This document shows positions 1 to 9,823 of a stretch of DNA of 64,000 nt, piece after piece (positions within the stretch are counted from its first letter, which is position 1; every line of letters begins with the position of its first letter). Source of the stretch: Bacillota bacterium (GTDB lineage: Bacteria > Bacillota > Clostridia > Acetivibrionales > DSM-1351); the NCBI GenBank assembly GCA_023415305.1, contig JAEZKZ010000030.1:21865-85864 (forward strand), read 5' to 3'. Made by a program: the position numbers and the translations under genes. The notes under the pieces are model-generated. The model had not been told where the DNA came from. It was given only the letters and a program-made list of their open reading frames with translations, and ran no database searches.

Positions 1-554
1 TTGTTAAACCTTCAAATGCAGGTTCTTCTGTAGGGGTTAACAAGGCTTCAAACAGGGAACAATTGAAAAGGGCTCTTGAGATTGCAGCAAAGAATGACAG
101 ACGGATTCTGGTTGAGGAATTTATTGACGGAAGAGAGATAGAATGTGCAGTGCTTGGAAACGACAATCCGATAGCTTCAACTGTAGGAGAGGTTATTCCA
201 TGTAATGAATTCTATGATTATGAGGCAAAATATCAAGTAGGTGATGATTCAAGGGTAATGATACCGGCTGAAAATCTATCGGCCGAAACTGTGCAAAAGA
301 TAAGGGAGTATGCAGTCAGAGCATTCAAATGCCTTGATTGTGCCGGGCTTTCAAGAGTAGATTTCTTTGTACATAAGGATACAGGTGAAATATATATTAA
401 CGAAATTAATACACTTCCCGGATTTACACAGATCAGTATGTATCCCAAATTGTGGGCTGCTAGCGGGATACCTTATTCTGAACTGATTGACAGGCTTATT
501 GAACTGGCCTATGAAAGATATGAAGACTGTAAGAGGGAGTATACTAATTCCTGA
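1..554 (+). CDS. ddl: D-alanine--D-alanine ligase, C-terminal part (cut by window edge)
   Basis: This is the last 184 codons of an ATP-grasp ligase that joins two D-alanines for peptidoglycan precursors in the cytoplasm. The frame is already open at base 3 and begins with the [12 protein letters not shown] motif, the ATP-binding segment of Ddl. Further on comes the metal- and substrate-binding segment EINTLPGFT near the C-terminus, followed by the family's helical end ([12 protein letters not shown]). The N-terminal domain lies outside the window, so the TTG at 63 is not a real start. No terminator follows directly; a new promoter for the next gene lies about 50 bases downstream. Confidence 0.93.
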   Translation, partial: VKPSNAGSSVGVNKASNREQLKRALEIAAKNDRRILVEEFIDGREIECAVLGNDNPIASTVGEVIPCNEFYDYEAKYQVGDDSRVMIPAENLSAETVQKIREYAVRAFKCLDCAGLSRVDFFVHKDTGEIYINEINTLPGFTQISMYPKLWAASGIPYSELIDRLIELAYERYEDCKREYTNS

Positions 555-601
555 TTTTTGTTAACAACTAAAAACCTTTTTATTAAAATTGCTCCTTCTA
601 G

Positions 602-630
602 TTGAAAAAGATGTGTGATATATATATTAT
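602..630 (+). promoter_or_regulatory. Candidate sigma-A promoter for the DUF1934-argS pair
   Basis: TTGAAA at 602-607, a 17-base spacer and TATTAT at 625-630. It sits in the gap after ddl and about 75 bases before the DUF1934 start. Two mismatches to consensus; assigned by eye only. Confidence 0.45.
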
Positions 631-705
631 AACGTATAGGTTCAAAAGAAGTAAAAGTTGTGTAATTTGAATTGAAGGTATGAGATGAATTGAGGAGGAA
701 CACGA

Positions 706-1173
706 ATGAGTAAGGATGTGATAATTAATGTAAAGGGTACTCAGACTGATCCGGAAAACGATCAGAATACTCTTGAACTTATCACAGAAGGAAAGTATTA
801 TCAAAAAGGTAATAATTACTATATAACCTATAAGGAAAGTGAAGTAACAGGAATGGTCGGGACCACTACTACTTTAAAGGTCTGTGACGGAGTTGTTACC
901 TTGATGAGATTTGGAAAGGTAAACTCGCAGTTTGTTTTCCAAAAGGGACAAAAACATATCTCATCCTACGAAACAGAGTATGGGGTTTTTACTATAGGTG
1001 TATACGCTAATAATGTTGACATAAATATAGATGATTCAGGCGGAGAAATTCGTGTAGGCTATCTGATTGAGATAGACAATCATAACACCGGAAGAAATGA
1101 TTTTTATATGCAAATTAGAGAGGTAGGAACTGTAAATGAAAAACATAACAGAGGAAATACGCCAGCAAATTAA
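706..1173 (+). CDS. DUF1934 (YwiB-like) beta-barrel protein
   Basis: 155-residue soluble protein, beta-rich throughout, with no signal peptide or membrane segment. Length, the N-terminal DVIINVKGTQ segment and the position directly before argS fit the DUF1934 family (YwiB in Bacillus), which has a calycin-like barrel and no established function. A strong GAGGAGG site precedes the ATG at 706. Its last 38 bases overlap argS, so the two are almost certainly cotranscribed and translationally coupled. Family assignment rests on recognition of sequence and context, not on a search. Confidence 0.8.
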   Translation: MSKDVIINVKGTQTDPENDQNTLELITEGKYYQKGNNYYITYKESEVTGMVGTTTTLKVCDGVVTLMRFGKVNSQFVFQKGQKHISSYETEYGVFTIGVYANNVDINIDDSGGEIRVGYLIEIDNHNTGRNDFYMQIREVGTVNEKHNRGNTPAN

Positions 1174-2830
1174 AGGGACAGTGCAGAGCTCGGTCAAAAA
1201 AGCCATAGAAGCCGGAGAACTACCCCAGCTTGAAATCACTGATATAGCTATTGAAATACCAAGAGAAAAGGGACACGGTGACTTTTCAACCAATATAGCC
1301 ATGCAGATAACAAAGGTAGCAAAGAAAGCACCACGTCAAATTGCTGAAACTATTATTAAAAATATGGATTTAAGTAATACTTATATAGTTGAGGTTGCCT
1401 GTGCAGGTCCGGGATTCATTAACTTTACTCTGGACACAAAGTACCTTTATGACGCTGTCAGAATAATAAAGGAAGAAAAGGAACAGTACGGACGAATTAA
1501 CATTGGCAATGGTAAGAAGGTAATGGTAGAGTTTGTAAGTGCCAATCCTACCGGGCCTTTGCACATGGGTAATGCCCGCGGAGGAGCCCTTGGAGACTGT
1601 ATAGCAAGTGTTCTTGATGCGGCCGGCTATGATGTTACCAGAGAATTTCTTATAAATGATGCAGGCAATCAGATTGAAAAATTCGGAATATCCCTTGAAG
1701 CCAGATATATTCAGCTTATAAAGGGAGAAGATGCCATTGAGTTTCCCGAGGATGGCTATCACGGAGAGGATATTATCGAGCACATGAAGGAGTTTATCGC
1801 TTTAAACGGTGATAAATATATTGATGTGCCTTCTGAAGAAAGAAAAAAGGTTTTTGTAGATTTTGCACTTCCAAGAAATATTCAAAGAATAAGGGAAGGT
1901 CTCGAAAGTTATGGAATCAATTTTGACGTGTGGTTTTCAGAACAGACTCTTCATAAAAGCGGAGAGGTAATGCAGACCATTGAACTCCTTAAAAAGAATA
2001 ACTGTACTGTTGAAAACGACGGTGCTCTCTGGTTGAAAGGTTCAGTTATCGGTAGTGACAAGGATGAGGTCCTTATCAGGAATAACGGTATTCCGACCTA
2101 CTTCGCGGCAGACATTGCCTACCACCGCAACAAGTTTGAGACCAGAGGTTTTGAATGGGTAATCAATCTTTGGGGTGCAGACCACCATGGCCACGTTGCC
2201 AGGATGAAAGCTGCCATGGCTGCTATCGGAATTAATCCAGACAAGCTTGACGTCGTGCTGTTTCAGCTGGTTCGTCTGTACAGAAACGGCGAAATTGCAA
2301 GAATGTCCAAGAGAACAGGCAAATCCATTTCCTTGATGGATTTGGTGGAGGAAGTTGGCAGGGACGGAGTAAGGTTCTTCTTCAATACTAAGGCGTCCGG
2401 CAGCCATCTTGACTTTGATCTTGATCTTGCTGTCAAGCAGTCAAATGAAAACCCTGTGTTCTATGTACAATATGCTCATGCAAGAATATGCAGCATGCTC
2501 AAGCTGTTGGAGAGCGAAGGAATTATTATACCCGAGGTTAATGCTGCAAAGCTTGAACTCCTCGAGAAGCAGGAGGAACTTGAGCTTATAAAGAAGCTTT
2601 CTGAATATCCTGACGAAGTGAGAATAGCTGCTGAAACACTTGAACCAAGCAGGCTTACAAGATACGTGCAGGAAGTAGCTGCCTCCTTCCACAGCTTCTA
2701 TACCAATTGCAGGGTAAAGGGCGAGGAAGAGGAACTGATGAAGGCAAGACTGGTACTTGTAGATTCCACAAGAATAGTTATAAGGAATGTGCTTGATTTG
2801 CTGAGCATCAGCGCGCCTGAGAGGATGTAA
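1136..2830 (+). CDS. argS: Arginyl-tRNA synthetase
   Basis: 564-residue class I aminoacyl-tRNA synthetase that charges tRNA-Arg with arginine. The N-terminal Arg-tRNA synthetase domain is followed by the HIGH signature as HMGN (residues 143-146, within SANPTGPLHMGN) and the KMSKS loop as RMSKRTG near residue 389. The C-terminal anticodon-binding DALR domain starts near residue 440 (NPVFYVQYAHARI) and ends in ISAPERM, the usual family end. The ATG at 1136 has GAGAGGTAGG upstream, inside the preceding DUF1934 gene. Full length, no defects seen. Confidence 0.97.
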   Translation: MKNITEEIRQQIKGTVQSSVKKAIEAGELPQLEITDIAIEIPREKGHGDFSTNIAMQITKVAKKAPRQIAETIIKNMDLSNTYIVEVACAGPGFINFTLDTKYLYDAVRIIKEEKEQYGRINIGNGKKVMVEFVSANPTGPLHMGNARGGALGDCIASVLDAAGYDVTREFLINDAGNQIEKFGISLEARYIQLIKGEDAIEFPEDGYHGEDIIEHMKEFIALNGDKYIDVPSEERKKVFVDFALPRNIQRIREGLESYGINFDVWFSEQTLHKSGEVMQTIELLKKNNCTVENDGALWLKGSVIGSDKDEVLIRNNGIPTYFAADIAYHRNKFETRGFEWVINLWGADHHGHVARMKAAMAAIGINPDKLDVVLFQLVRLYRNGEIARMSKRTGKSISLMDLVEEVGRDGVRFFFNTKASGSHLDFDLDLAVKQSNENPVFYVQYAHARICSMLKLLESEGIIIPEVNAAKLELLEKQEELELIKKLSEYPDEVRIAAETLEPSRLTRYVQEVAASFHSFYTNCRVKGEEEELMKARLVLVDSTRIVIRNVLDLLSISAPERM

Positions 2831-2837
2831 AGATTAT

Positions 2838-2876
2838 AAAAGAGTAATGCCCTTTTGCAGGGCATTACTCTTTTAC
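2838..2876. terminator. Bidirectional intrinsic terminator between argS and the chemoreceptor
   Basis: A 15-bp perfect stem (2838-2852 with 2860-2874, loop TTTTGCA) flanked by A-rich and T-rich ends. It can stop argS transcripts and also those of the convergent chemoreceptor gene. Confidence 0.85.
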
Positions 2877-2981
2877 CTGAACTCCCTATTGTTATTTTAT
2901 ACAATTCACTGCTTTTATGAAATTCAGGGCTTGTGTAGCAAGGCTACCCAACTTTATCACTATTCACTCTTTACTGCTTTA

Positions 2982-4676
2982 CTATATCGTAAAGTTAGAT
3001 ACATAATCCTTCAAATTCTCGGAAGCAGCTTTAGACCCCTGTGAAATTTTAACTACTTCATTTCCCTTTTCCATAATTTCTGCAGCTTTTATAGCTATGT
3101 TAGTAGTTCCCTCGGCAGACTCGTTGGTAGATATTGTGACTTCATTGATAGCTTTCATCATATTGCTGATGGCAACCAGAAGTTCTTGAGAGGTTGAGCT
3201 GAAAGCCAGTACCAATTCATCAATATGGGCAGCATCCCTGCTATATTGCTCACTGTTTTCAACCTGGTTGTTATAGTCGTTGATAACAGTTGCTTCAATA
3301 AAGGACAGAATGTTCTGAGAGCTTGTAACGAGATGTTCCACCGCGCTTAAAACACTCTTTGTAACCCCCTGTATTTCACCGACAGCTTTCTTTGAGTCTT
3401 CTGCAAGTTTCCTGATTTCATCAGCTACCACGGCAAATCCGCGGCCTGCTTCACCCGCACGGGAGGCTTCAATTGCGGCGTTAAGAGCCAACAGGTTTGT
3501 CTGGCTGGTAATCTGCATTATGGCATCCGATAACAATCGTATTTGTTCAATGGACTTACTTTGCTCAATGGCGCTGGTGAGCTCGGAGTTGGTTTCTTTA
3601 TATATATTGTAAGCATATTCCTTTGCTTCTTTTGCCGAATTTTTTAACGTAAGTGCTCTCGTGCTGATTTCCTGAGCAGCAAAGGAGGTTTCCTGAGCTT
3701 TAGTTGCTATATTTCCTACTGCTGCTTCTATTTCGGCAGAGGTAGCATTCATTTCCTCCATCGTTGCAGCAGTTTGCTGCATCCCCGCAGAGAGCTGCTC
3801 AGTTGTAGCCGATACATCCTCAATGTTCCCGCTAAGGTCGGAAATCCGATTGTCGGTAAGGGTAGCAGCCTCGTTAATTCTGTCAGATTCCTGTATAACC
3901 GACTTGATTATACCCTGAATTGACTGCTGCAGCCTGTTGGCAGAATTTGAAATCTGACCCAGTTCACCTCTGAGCCTTAAGCTGCTTTCATCAAGCTTAT
4001 GACTGAAATCACCTTCAGAGAATTTATTCAATTGAACATTTATTTTACCTATAGCTTTACTGAAGGAATGTCCTATAAAAAAGGCAAGAGCTGCGCCAAC
4101 AATAAGTGCGCAAATGATTAGTAGTGCTATGTTTTTAAAAATATTTGAAATCTGTTTGTCTACCATCGCCTTTTCAACCCCAACAAACCACATTCCAATT
4201 ACTTCGCCTTTATCATCCTTAAGTGGAGAGTAGTATGTAAATACATTTTTTCCTACAACCTCTGCTTCTCCATGATAGTTTTTACCCTCTTTCAGGACTG
4301 TGCTGATAACCACTTCGGAAGCCTTGGTACCTATAGCTCTTTTTCCATCTTCAAGAAGTACATTCGTAGCTACCCGGGTATCCCCCATAAATATTGTAGC
4401 GAGATAACCGCTTTCTTTTTGGATGGTATCAACGAATTCGGTGGAATCATTCATTTTTTCCTTTCCTTTATAGAGTACTCCGTCTTTTATACTCCATTCT
4501 CCGTTAAATCTTTCATCAAGAAAGGCCAGAGAAAGTCTGGCATTTTTCTCTATATTAGTTTGATAGTTTGCCTGAATTACGCCTGATACCTTGAAATACA
4601 CAAGCAAAAAAACTGTAAGGGCAAAAAGCATTAAGATTGCTGAAAAGGATAAAACAAGCCTTGCCTTTATCTTCAT
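2982..4676 (-). CDS. Methyl-accepting chemotaxis protein with extracellular Cache domain
   Basis: 564-residue chemoreceptor that senses a small molecule outside the cell and controls CheA kinase. From the N-terminus: a membrane segment (about 8-28), an extracellular single-Cache-type sensor (about 35-175, with the typical [20 protein letters not shown] end), a second membrane segment (about 180-203), a HAMP linker, and a long coiled-coil signalling domain with the conserved hairpin tip ([20 protein letters not shown] then [11 protein letters not shown]). The start ATG is preceded on its strand by AAGGAGTTGACTTAA. Ligand cannot be read from sequence. Convergent with argS and divergent from the SLH gene. 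Confidence 0.95.
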   Translation of the reverse strand: MKIKARLVLSFSAILMLFALTVFLLVYFKVSGVIQANYQTNIEKNARLSLAFLDERFNGEWSIKDGVLYKGKEKMNDSTEFVDTIQKESGYLATIFMGDTRVATNVLLEDGKRAIGTKASEVVISTVLKEGKNYHGEAEVVGKNVFTYYSPLKDDKGEVIGMWFVGVEKAMVDKQISNIFKNIALLIICALIVGAALAFFIGHSFSKAIGKINVQLNKFSEGDFSHKLDESSLRLRGELGQISNSANRLQQSIQGIIKSVIQESDRINEAATLTDNRISDLSGNIEDVSATTEQLSAGMQQTAATMEEMNATSAEIEAAVGNIATKAQETSFAAQEISTRALTLKNSAKEAKEYAYNIYKETNSELTSAIEQSKSIEQIRLLSDAIMQITSQTNLLALNAAIEASRAGEAGRGFAVVADEIRKLAEDSKKAVGEIQGVTKSVLSAVEHLVTSSQNILSFIEATVINDYNNQVENSEQYSRDAAHIDELVLAFSSTSQELLVAISNMMKAINEVTISTNESAEGTTNIAIKAAEIMEKGNEVVKISQGSKAASENLKDYVSNFTI

Positions 4677-5035
4677 TTAAGTCAACTCCTTATTTACATT
4701 TTATATTTGGGAAATTGTTATCTCATAATATTTTATAAATATCAAATACCCTTTAATGATACAAAATAACATGATGATATAAAATAACATGAAAAACAAA
4801 AACAGATTTCATAGTATGATGTCGAATATAAGCAAAAAAATGTTGTTCCATCTACTAGATTATCGTCAGACTTGCTAAAATATTTACATGTAGATTTTAG
4901 GAGAATTATGCTTATTCCCGGTATTTGGTATTTAACCGAATCTCACCATTGTAATGAAACTTTAATAAAAAATATCCAAAAAAAGCCGATATAATAAGAT
5001 ATACAGAAAATTTGATTAACACAGGGGTCAAATAA
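4677..5035. other. Divergent regulatory region between chemoreceptor and SLH gene
   Basis: About 360 AT-rich bases with no gene. It holds a 17-base direct repeat (GATAYAAAATAACATGA at 4758-4774 and 4776-4792, one mismatch, period 18), a possible regulator site, and a sigma-D-type promoter at 4966-4992. I saw no riboswitch fold. Confidence 0.6.
4966..4992 (+). promoter_or_regulatory. Sigma-D (sigma-28) type promoter for the SLH gene
   Basis: TAAA at 4966-4969, exactly 15 bases, then GCCGATAT at 4985-4992. The Bacillus sigma-D consensus is TAAA-N15-GCCGATAA, so only the last base differs. It lies 44 bases before the SLH start codon. A motility/chemotaxis sigma factor in front of a cell-surface gene, next to a chemoreceptor, is plausible. 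Confidence 0.65.
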
Positions 5036-8000
5036 ATGAATCTTAATAAATCTTCGAAAAATAAAGTAAATTCCAGAACTATTTCCGGAGTATTAAAAAA
5101 AATAATAGCTATCGCTGTAAGCGTTGCAGTTGCAACTCAGACAGGCTTAGTTCATGGGGCGGTTACAAAAGAGCCTACAGTGAATACATACAAATCCACC
5201 CAAAACGGACAGGCTGTAATAAATAACCTAAAATATTCGGATATTGAAAAAGCTTCTTATGATATGAAGGATGCTATTTACCAGAATGGGGCACTGGATT
5301 TGTTAAAGGGGTTCGGAAATACAAAGTTCAATCCCAATGGAACTGTGTCTAAGGAAATGGCATTATATCTGGTTTATATGGCAGCAAACAGGGTACAGGA
5401 CATAACTGCTCAAGGCCAGGCACTAAATGCTGTGAGAGCTGCAGGTCAGAAAAAAAACGGACTTCAGGCTGTTTTGTTCGATGGAAGTCTCCAACTGGCA
5501 GCGAATGAGGGTCTTATAACCCAAAAGGAACTTGCAGATGCCATGAGTGCTGACCAAACCAGCCTTGAGGCTGATGATTTCAAAAGGGGTTCAGCCGTAC
5601 AAAGACAGGAATTTGGCACATGGCTTGCAAAAGCTCTCATGCTTCCGCCTGCGTATGAAGAGCAGGAGCTGTTTAACAGCTTTTCCGATTGGAACAGTAC
5701 AATAGCCGAAAATGTACCGTATATCGAAGCTGTTCTGCAGAACAATATCATGAGCGGTGACGGAAATGGAAAATTTAACCCTACCAAAGCGGTTACCAGA
5801 GAACAGGCGGCAAGAATTCTTAAAAATGCAGAAAATGTTATTCTTCCTTTGAAAAACATGGAAAAGAGAACTGCAACCATCGAGGATATCCAGAGCACAA
5901 AGGATACCTCAAAAGGCTACAGAATTGATTATAAAACCTTTGTTGTAAGAAATTCCGACGGACTGCTTGATGAACTGATAACAGAGACGCGTTACCAGTC
6001 ACCCGCCACTACATCAAATGAACAGACCGGAAAGGTACAGGCAGAATTTAGTACCGAAATACCGGTATTTAAAAACGGAAACATAACAAATTCCTCCAGT
6101 CTAAAAAAGGGTGACAGGCTTGAATACATCGTCGGAATTGAGGATAAGACGGTAAGATATGCCAGAGTCCTTTCCAACAGCGGTGAAATGAAATATGTGG
6201 CAGCAGCAGTTAACAGTGTAAACAGTACAGGCAGAACCATAAATTATACTCCGTTAACTCAGACAGTCAAATATCCCAATGAGGATATTTCAGAGCCCGT
6301 TAAAAAAACCTTAAACGGGAATGTAGTATACGAAAACAGTTCCTATTCTAGCAATATTCTGAACGCAATAACAAAAGCACCTGTGGACATGGCTTTATTA
6401 AAACCTGAATCAATAGTTATTCTGGGAATAAAACAGAATATTGTCACAGAGATAGTTCCCATCAAAGTAAAAAAAGAGCGTGAGGGGGGGCTTACTGCAG
6501 GTATTGTTGAAGAAAACAATCCTCAGTTGGGTTATCTTACTCTGTACAATTCTGACGGGTCAGGTAAGATTCCTTTAGAGCTTTCAACCTTAAGAACCTT
6601 TAATTATTCAGATCCCAACAGTGTTGAGGTCTTTAAGAATCACGAGCCGGCAGAATTGGAAGATATTGTAGCCGGAGACACGGTTTTTGTAAGAATTGAT
6701 GATATCGGGGCTATATCTTCAATCAGCAGTGTTGACAATTACAAGCTCCGCTATGGAAAAGTTGTTTCCAAGAAAATAAACTCTATTACCGTTGAAACCG
6801 ATAAGGGGGTAGTCCAATACAGCACCGACGGTGTTAATGTAATCAAGAATGGGAAGCTGTCCAAGATAAGTCAGCTGAAGGACGGAGACAGGGTAAAGCT
6901 GCTTATAAACGAAGCTCCGAATCTTACTATTCTCAAGGAGATTACTGTCGAAAGCGGAGACAGGCTGGTAGCAAATGTATATAAGGGTAATTTTAAGAGT
7001 TATAATAATCTGTCAAATCAGATAACCTTAACTGACCCATGGACACTAAGGAAAGGTGTATGGGTTAAGGACGAAATTGAGCCCCTGAAAACCTTAAAGC
7101 TGGGTGAGGATTTTGAGGCATACTATGGCGGAACAGCCCAGCCTGTAAAGAATTTGAATAAATATCTTACGGGAACTACGGTGTACCTTGTAAGCGAAAG
7201 AGACTACGGCAACAATGAAAATGTTATTATGGCCAACTTTACAGGTGATAAAGAGGTTGCATATAATGACAAGGTTTATACTGCAGGCTCAAACAGGTTT
7301 ACACTTCAGCAGGCCCAAACCAGTATAACCTACGATAAGGGAACAATTGTGATAAAGGATGGAAGACTTGTTCAGTCGGGAAGTGTTCAGGCTGACGATT
7401 ATACATATGTAATCGCAAACCGTGATGCTGACAGCGGAGCTCTTGTAGCAGGAGTTGTAGCTATAGAGAAAAGGGCGGGAGCTGACGGAATTCAGCTTTA
7501 CAGAGGAAGGATATCAGGTATTGATGAATACAAGAATGTGACATTACAGTCTTACTCCAAGCTAAGTGGAGTAAACTGGGAATACGCAAACACTCCAATT
7601 ACGTTTACACTTGACTCGGGTACAAGAATTACAGACACCGACGGTATAGTTGGACAGGGTGATTTCTTCAGCCACAACGGAACGGGGACCTTTAAGAACA
7701 GAACCGTTTATGTTCTCAGTGACGGAACCAATGCCGTAGAAATCAGTACGGCACCATACGGAAATATAAATATAACAGGTGCGCTTATCTCAACTTCCGG
7801 AGGGACCTATGACGATGACGGAAATCCGGTTAGTCAGCCTACGACTCTTGAACTAAGGAACTGCAGATACTACAACACCTCGACAAATATGTATGTTAAT
7901 ATGGCAGACAGCAAGTTCAATCTGCTGACAAACTCTATAATAATAAAGAATAATAAAAGAATTAGCCCTTCCGAACTCAAAAAGGGTGATAAGGTCAGAG

Positions 8001-8059
8001 TACTGAAGAAGGATACTTTACCAACAGGTGATGCCTACATTGTAATAGTAGAAGAGTAG
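5036..8059 (+). CDS. Large secreted S-layer homology (SLH) domain protein
   Basis: 1007-residue exported protein. A basic N-terminus and hydrophobic stretch (about 21-40, ending GLVHGA) form a signal peptide. SLH modules, which bind pyruvylated wall polymers, are seen near 75-120 (LLKGFGNTKFNPNGTVSKEM) and 215-268 (MSGDGNGKFNPTKAVTREQA); a weaker one may lie between. The rest (about 300-1007) is beta-rich with repeated short modules of the type KKGDRLEYIVG, GDTVFVRID, DGDRVKLLI and KKGDKVRVL, suggesting tandem small beta domains. No catalytic motif found. AGGGGT precedes the ATG by 7 bases. Probably a wall-bound structural protein, forming an operon with the next SLH gene. Confidence 0.85.
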   Translation: MNLNKSSKNKVNSRTISGVLKKIIAIAVSVAVATQTGLVHGAVTKEPTVNTYKSTQNGQAVINNLKYSDIEKASYDMKDAIYQNGALDLLKGFGNTKFNPNGTVSKEMALYLVYMAANRVQDITAQGQALNAVRAAGQKKNGLQAVLFDGSLQLAANEGLITQKELADAMSADQTSLEADDFKRGSAVQRQEFGTWLAKALMLPPAYEEQELFNSFSDWNSTIAENVPYIEAVLQNNIMSGDGNGKFNPTKAVTREQAARILKNAENVILPLKNMEKRTATIEDIQSTKDTSKGYRIDYKTFVVRNSDGLLDELITETRYQSPATTSNEQTGKVQAEFSTEIPVFKNGNITNSSSLKKGDRLEYIVGIEDKTVRYARVLSNSGEMKYVAAAVNSVNSTGRTINYTPLTQTVKYPNEDISEPVKKTLNGNVVYENSSYSSNILNAITKAPVDMALLKPESIVILGIKQNIVTEIVPIKVKKEREGGLTAGIVEENNPQLGYLTLYNSDGSGKIPLELSTLRTFNYSDPNSVEVFKNHEPAELEDIVAGDTVFVRIDDIGAISSISSVDNYKLRYGKVVSKKINSITVETDKGVVQYSTDGVNVIKNGKLSKISQLKDGDRVKLLINEAPNLTILKEITVESGDRLVANVYKGNFKSYNNLSNQITLTDPWTLRKGVWVKDEIEPLKTLKLGEDFEAYYGGTAQPVKNLNKYLTGTTVYLVSERDYGNNENVIMANFTGDKEVAYNDKVYTAGSNRFTLQQAQTSITYDKGTIVIKDGRLVQSGSVQADDYTYVIANRDADSGALVAGVVAIEKRAGADGIQLYRGRISGIDEYKNVTLQSYSKLSGVNWEYANTPITFTLDSGTRITDTDGIVGQGDFFSHNGTGTFKNRTVYVLSDGTNAVEISTAPYGNINITGALISTSGGTYDDDGNPVSQPTTLELRNCRYYNTSTNMYVNMADSKFNLLTNSIIIKNNKRISPSELKKGDKVRVLKKDTLPTGDAYIVIVEE

Positions 8060-8160
8060 ACAAACGAGACTATAATAATATCATGAAAAAATCATTGGGG
8101 GTCAGTACATTGCATAATTTATTAAAGAGACTAAAAATCGAAAATAAGGAGAAGCGGGGA

Positions 8161-9735
8161 ATGACAAAGAAGAGGTCTGCGATAGGCTTTACCCTTGCAG
8201 CAGCAATCCTTTTATCAGCAATCCCCGGTGATATTTACGCAAGGCAGGGAGACAGCGGCTACGAGGGAGGGCTTTCCTCTGGAGAAACTCCAAGTATGAC
8301 TTCACAAACTTCAAAAAGTAAATATCAATACCAGTATCAGGAGCCATTCTATCTAACAGGGGTACCCGTTATTATGAAAGGAACACTAACTCTGAATAAA
8401 AGCTTTTCAGAGGATAAAAAAAATCAAAAACAGGTATTGACAACCAAATATGTGTATTCTCTCAGTAATGGTACAGCTGATAAACTGACCAGGACTTTGA
8501 ATTTTGTAACAACAATTACAACAAAGCCTAACGGTCAAAAGGTAGAATCCACACAGTTGACTCAGGCTAGTGAGTCTGCTACTGTAGGCGGAACAACTTA
8601 TGTGATACCATCAGTTGCTGATTATGAACTGACCAAGTCTATTCTGAATGACACTAAACCGGCAGTAAACTATTACCAGGGGGAAATAATCAGCAGAAAA
8701 AAATATAGAATAGGCAGTTCTGCTACATCAAAGGATTATGTTGTTGTAAACTCAACCACCAGCTATACAGGCTATGACCAGTATTGGAGTTCTGCAGAAA
8801 CACAGATAATTAATCAGGAAATAGTTCAGCAGAGAGCAGGTAAGGCACCTGTGACTGTAGGCAATGTTAAAACTGAAGTTTCTACAACTACAAAAAAAGA
8901 ACTGCAATATTATGAGAACCTTCCTGAGCAATCAAGTATTGCTGGAGGTTACGTTCAGACCCAGGTAAACGAAAATGTACTAAAGTATACAGCCGAGTTA
9001 AGCGAGTTGGACAGAAAGAAAATGCCTACAACCAAGCTGGTTACTTATACCGGTGATTTAAAGCTGGAAAGTTTCCCGACTTCAACAAGAATGGTTTCAC
9101 CTAACCTCAATAAGCTAAGAGGTCATCCTTCAGAGGAAAATATTGCGCTGATGTTTGGACTTGAGGCCTTTCAGTCCGGGGAGGCAGCAGATTTTGATCC
9201 TCAGGAGTATATCAGCAGAGACGAATTTGTTGACGCCTTCTTGAAGGTAGCCCCGGAGGTTCCACTGGATCCGGCCTTTAAGCCAAAAAAGACTACTACA
9301 AGAACCAATAAAAATCAGGTTATTACTTCTGCATTTTCAGATGTTCCAACCAGTCACGCTTTTTTTACAAGTATAAATGAAGCTTCAAAAAGAGGCATTA
9401 TCTCAGGGAACGGAAAAAGCAAATTCAGGCCTGAAGAGCTTATAACCTTTTCGGAAGCGGTTGCAATGATGATAAACACGCTGGGGCTCAACGGACTGGC
9501 ACCAAATCCAGTACCTGTTACAAGCTTCAAGGATAATGATAAAATTCCCGTTTACGCCAGAGCCCCAATGTATGTAGCAGAGCAGATAGGATTGATTTCG
9601 GAAGATGCAAAGGGCTACATTTATCCCAACAACAAAATAACTAAAGCGAAATTTGCAGATATGATGAGGACATATATAGATTATATGGGTAAAGATATCA
9701 GAAAAGAGTATATGGATAGACTGATAAACTATTAA
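8161..9735 (+). CDS. Secreted SLH domain protein with C-terminal SLH modules
   Basis: 524 residues from the ATG at 8161. This start has a clear AAGGAG site 7 bases upstream and begins a clean signal peptide (MTKKRSAIGF to GDIYA); an in-frame ATG at 8083 has no ribosome binding site and adds a charged tail, so I reject it. A Tyr-rich segment (YQYQYQEPF) follows, then a Thr/Ser-rich beta region, then three SLH-like modules near the end, including ISGNGKSKFRPEELITFSEA and a final one with YIYPNNKITKAKFADMM. Unlike the upstream gene its SLH modules are C-terminal. Likely wall-anchored partner of the upstream SLH protein. Confidence 0.83.
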   Translation: MTKKRSAIGFTLAAAILLSAIPGDIYARQGDSGYEGGLSSGETPSMTSQTSKSKYQYQYQEPFYLTGVPVIMKGTLTLNKSFSEDKKNQKQVLTTKYVYSLSNGTADKLTRTLNFVTTITTKPNGQKVESTQLTQASESATVGGTTYVIPSVADYELTKSILNDTKPAVNYYQGEIISRKKYRIGSSATSKDYVVVNSTTSYTGYDQYWSSAETQIINQEIVQQRAGKAPVTVGNVKTEVSTTTKKELQYYENLPEQSSIAGGYVQTQVNENVLKYTAELSELDRKKMPTTKLVTYTGDLKLESFPTSTRMVSPNLNKLRGHPSEENIALMFGLEAFQSGEAADFDPQEYISRDEFVDAFLKVAPEVPLDPAFKPKKTTTRTNKNQVITSAFSDVPTSHAFFTSINEASKRGIISGNGKSKFRPEELITFSEAVAMMINTLGLNGLAPNPVPVTSFKDNDKIPVYARAPMYVAEQIGLISEDAKGYIYPNNKITKAKFADMMRTYIDYMGKDIRKEYMDRLINY

Positions 9736-9823
9736 TCCTTCACTATATATGAAAAGGCCATTTACCTATTAATTGCTTATGAATTATGAAGCATAGTAGT
9801 TGTTACAGGGGGTACAGAATTAT

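Noticed and set aside
4793..5035. Cyclic-di-GMP riboswitch before the SLH gene
   Set aside because: No GNRA-tetraloop/receptor arrangement or closing stem seen; the promoter at 4966-4992 leaves too little leader.
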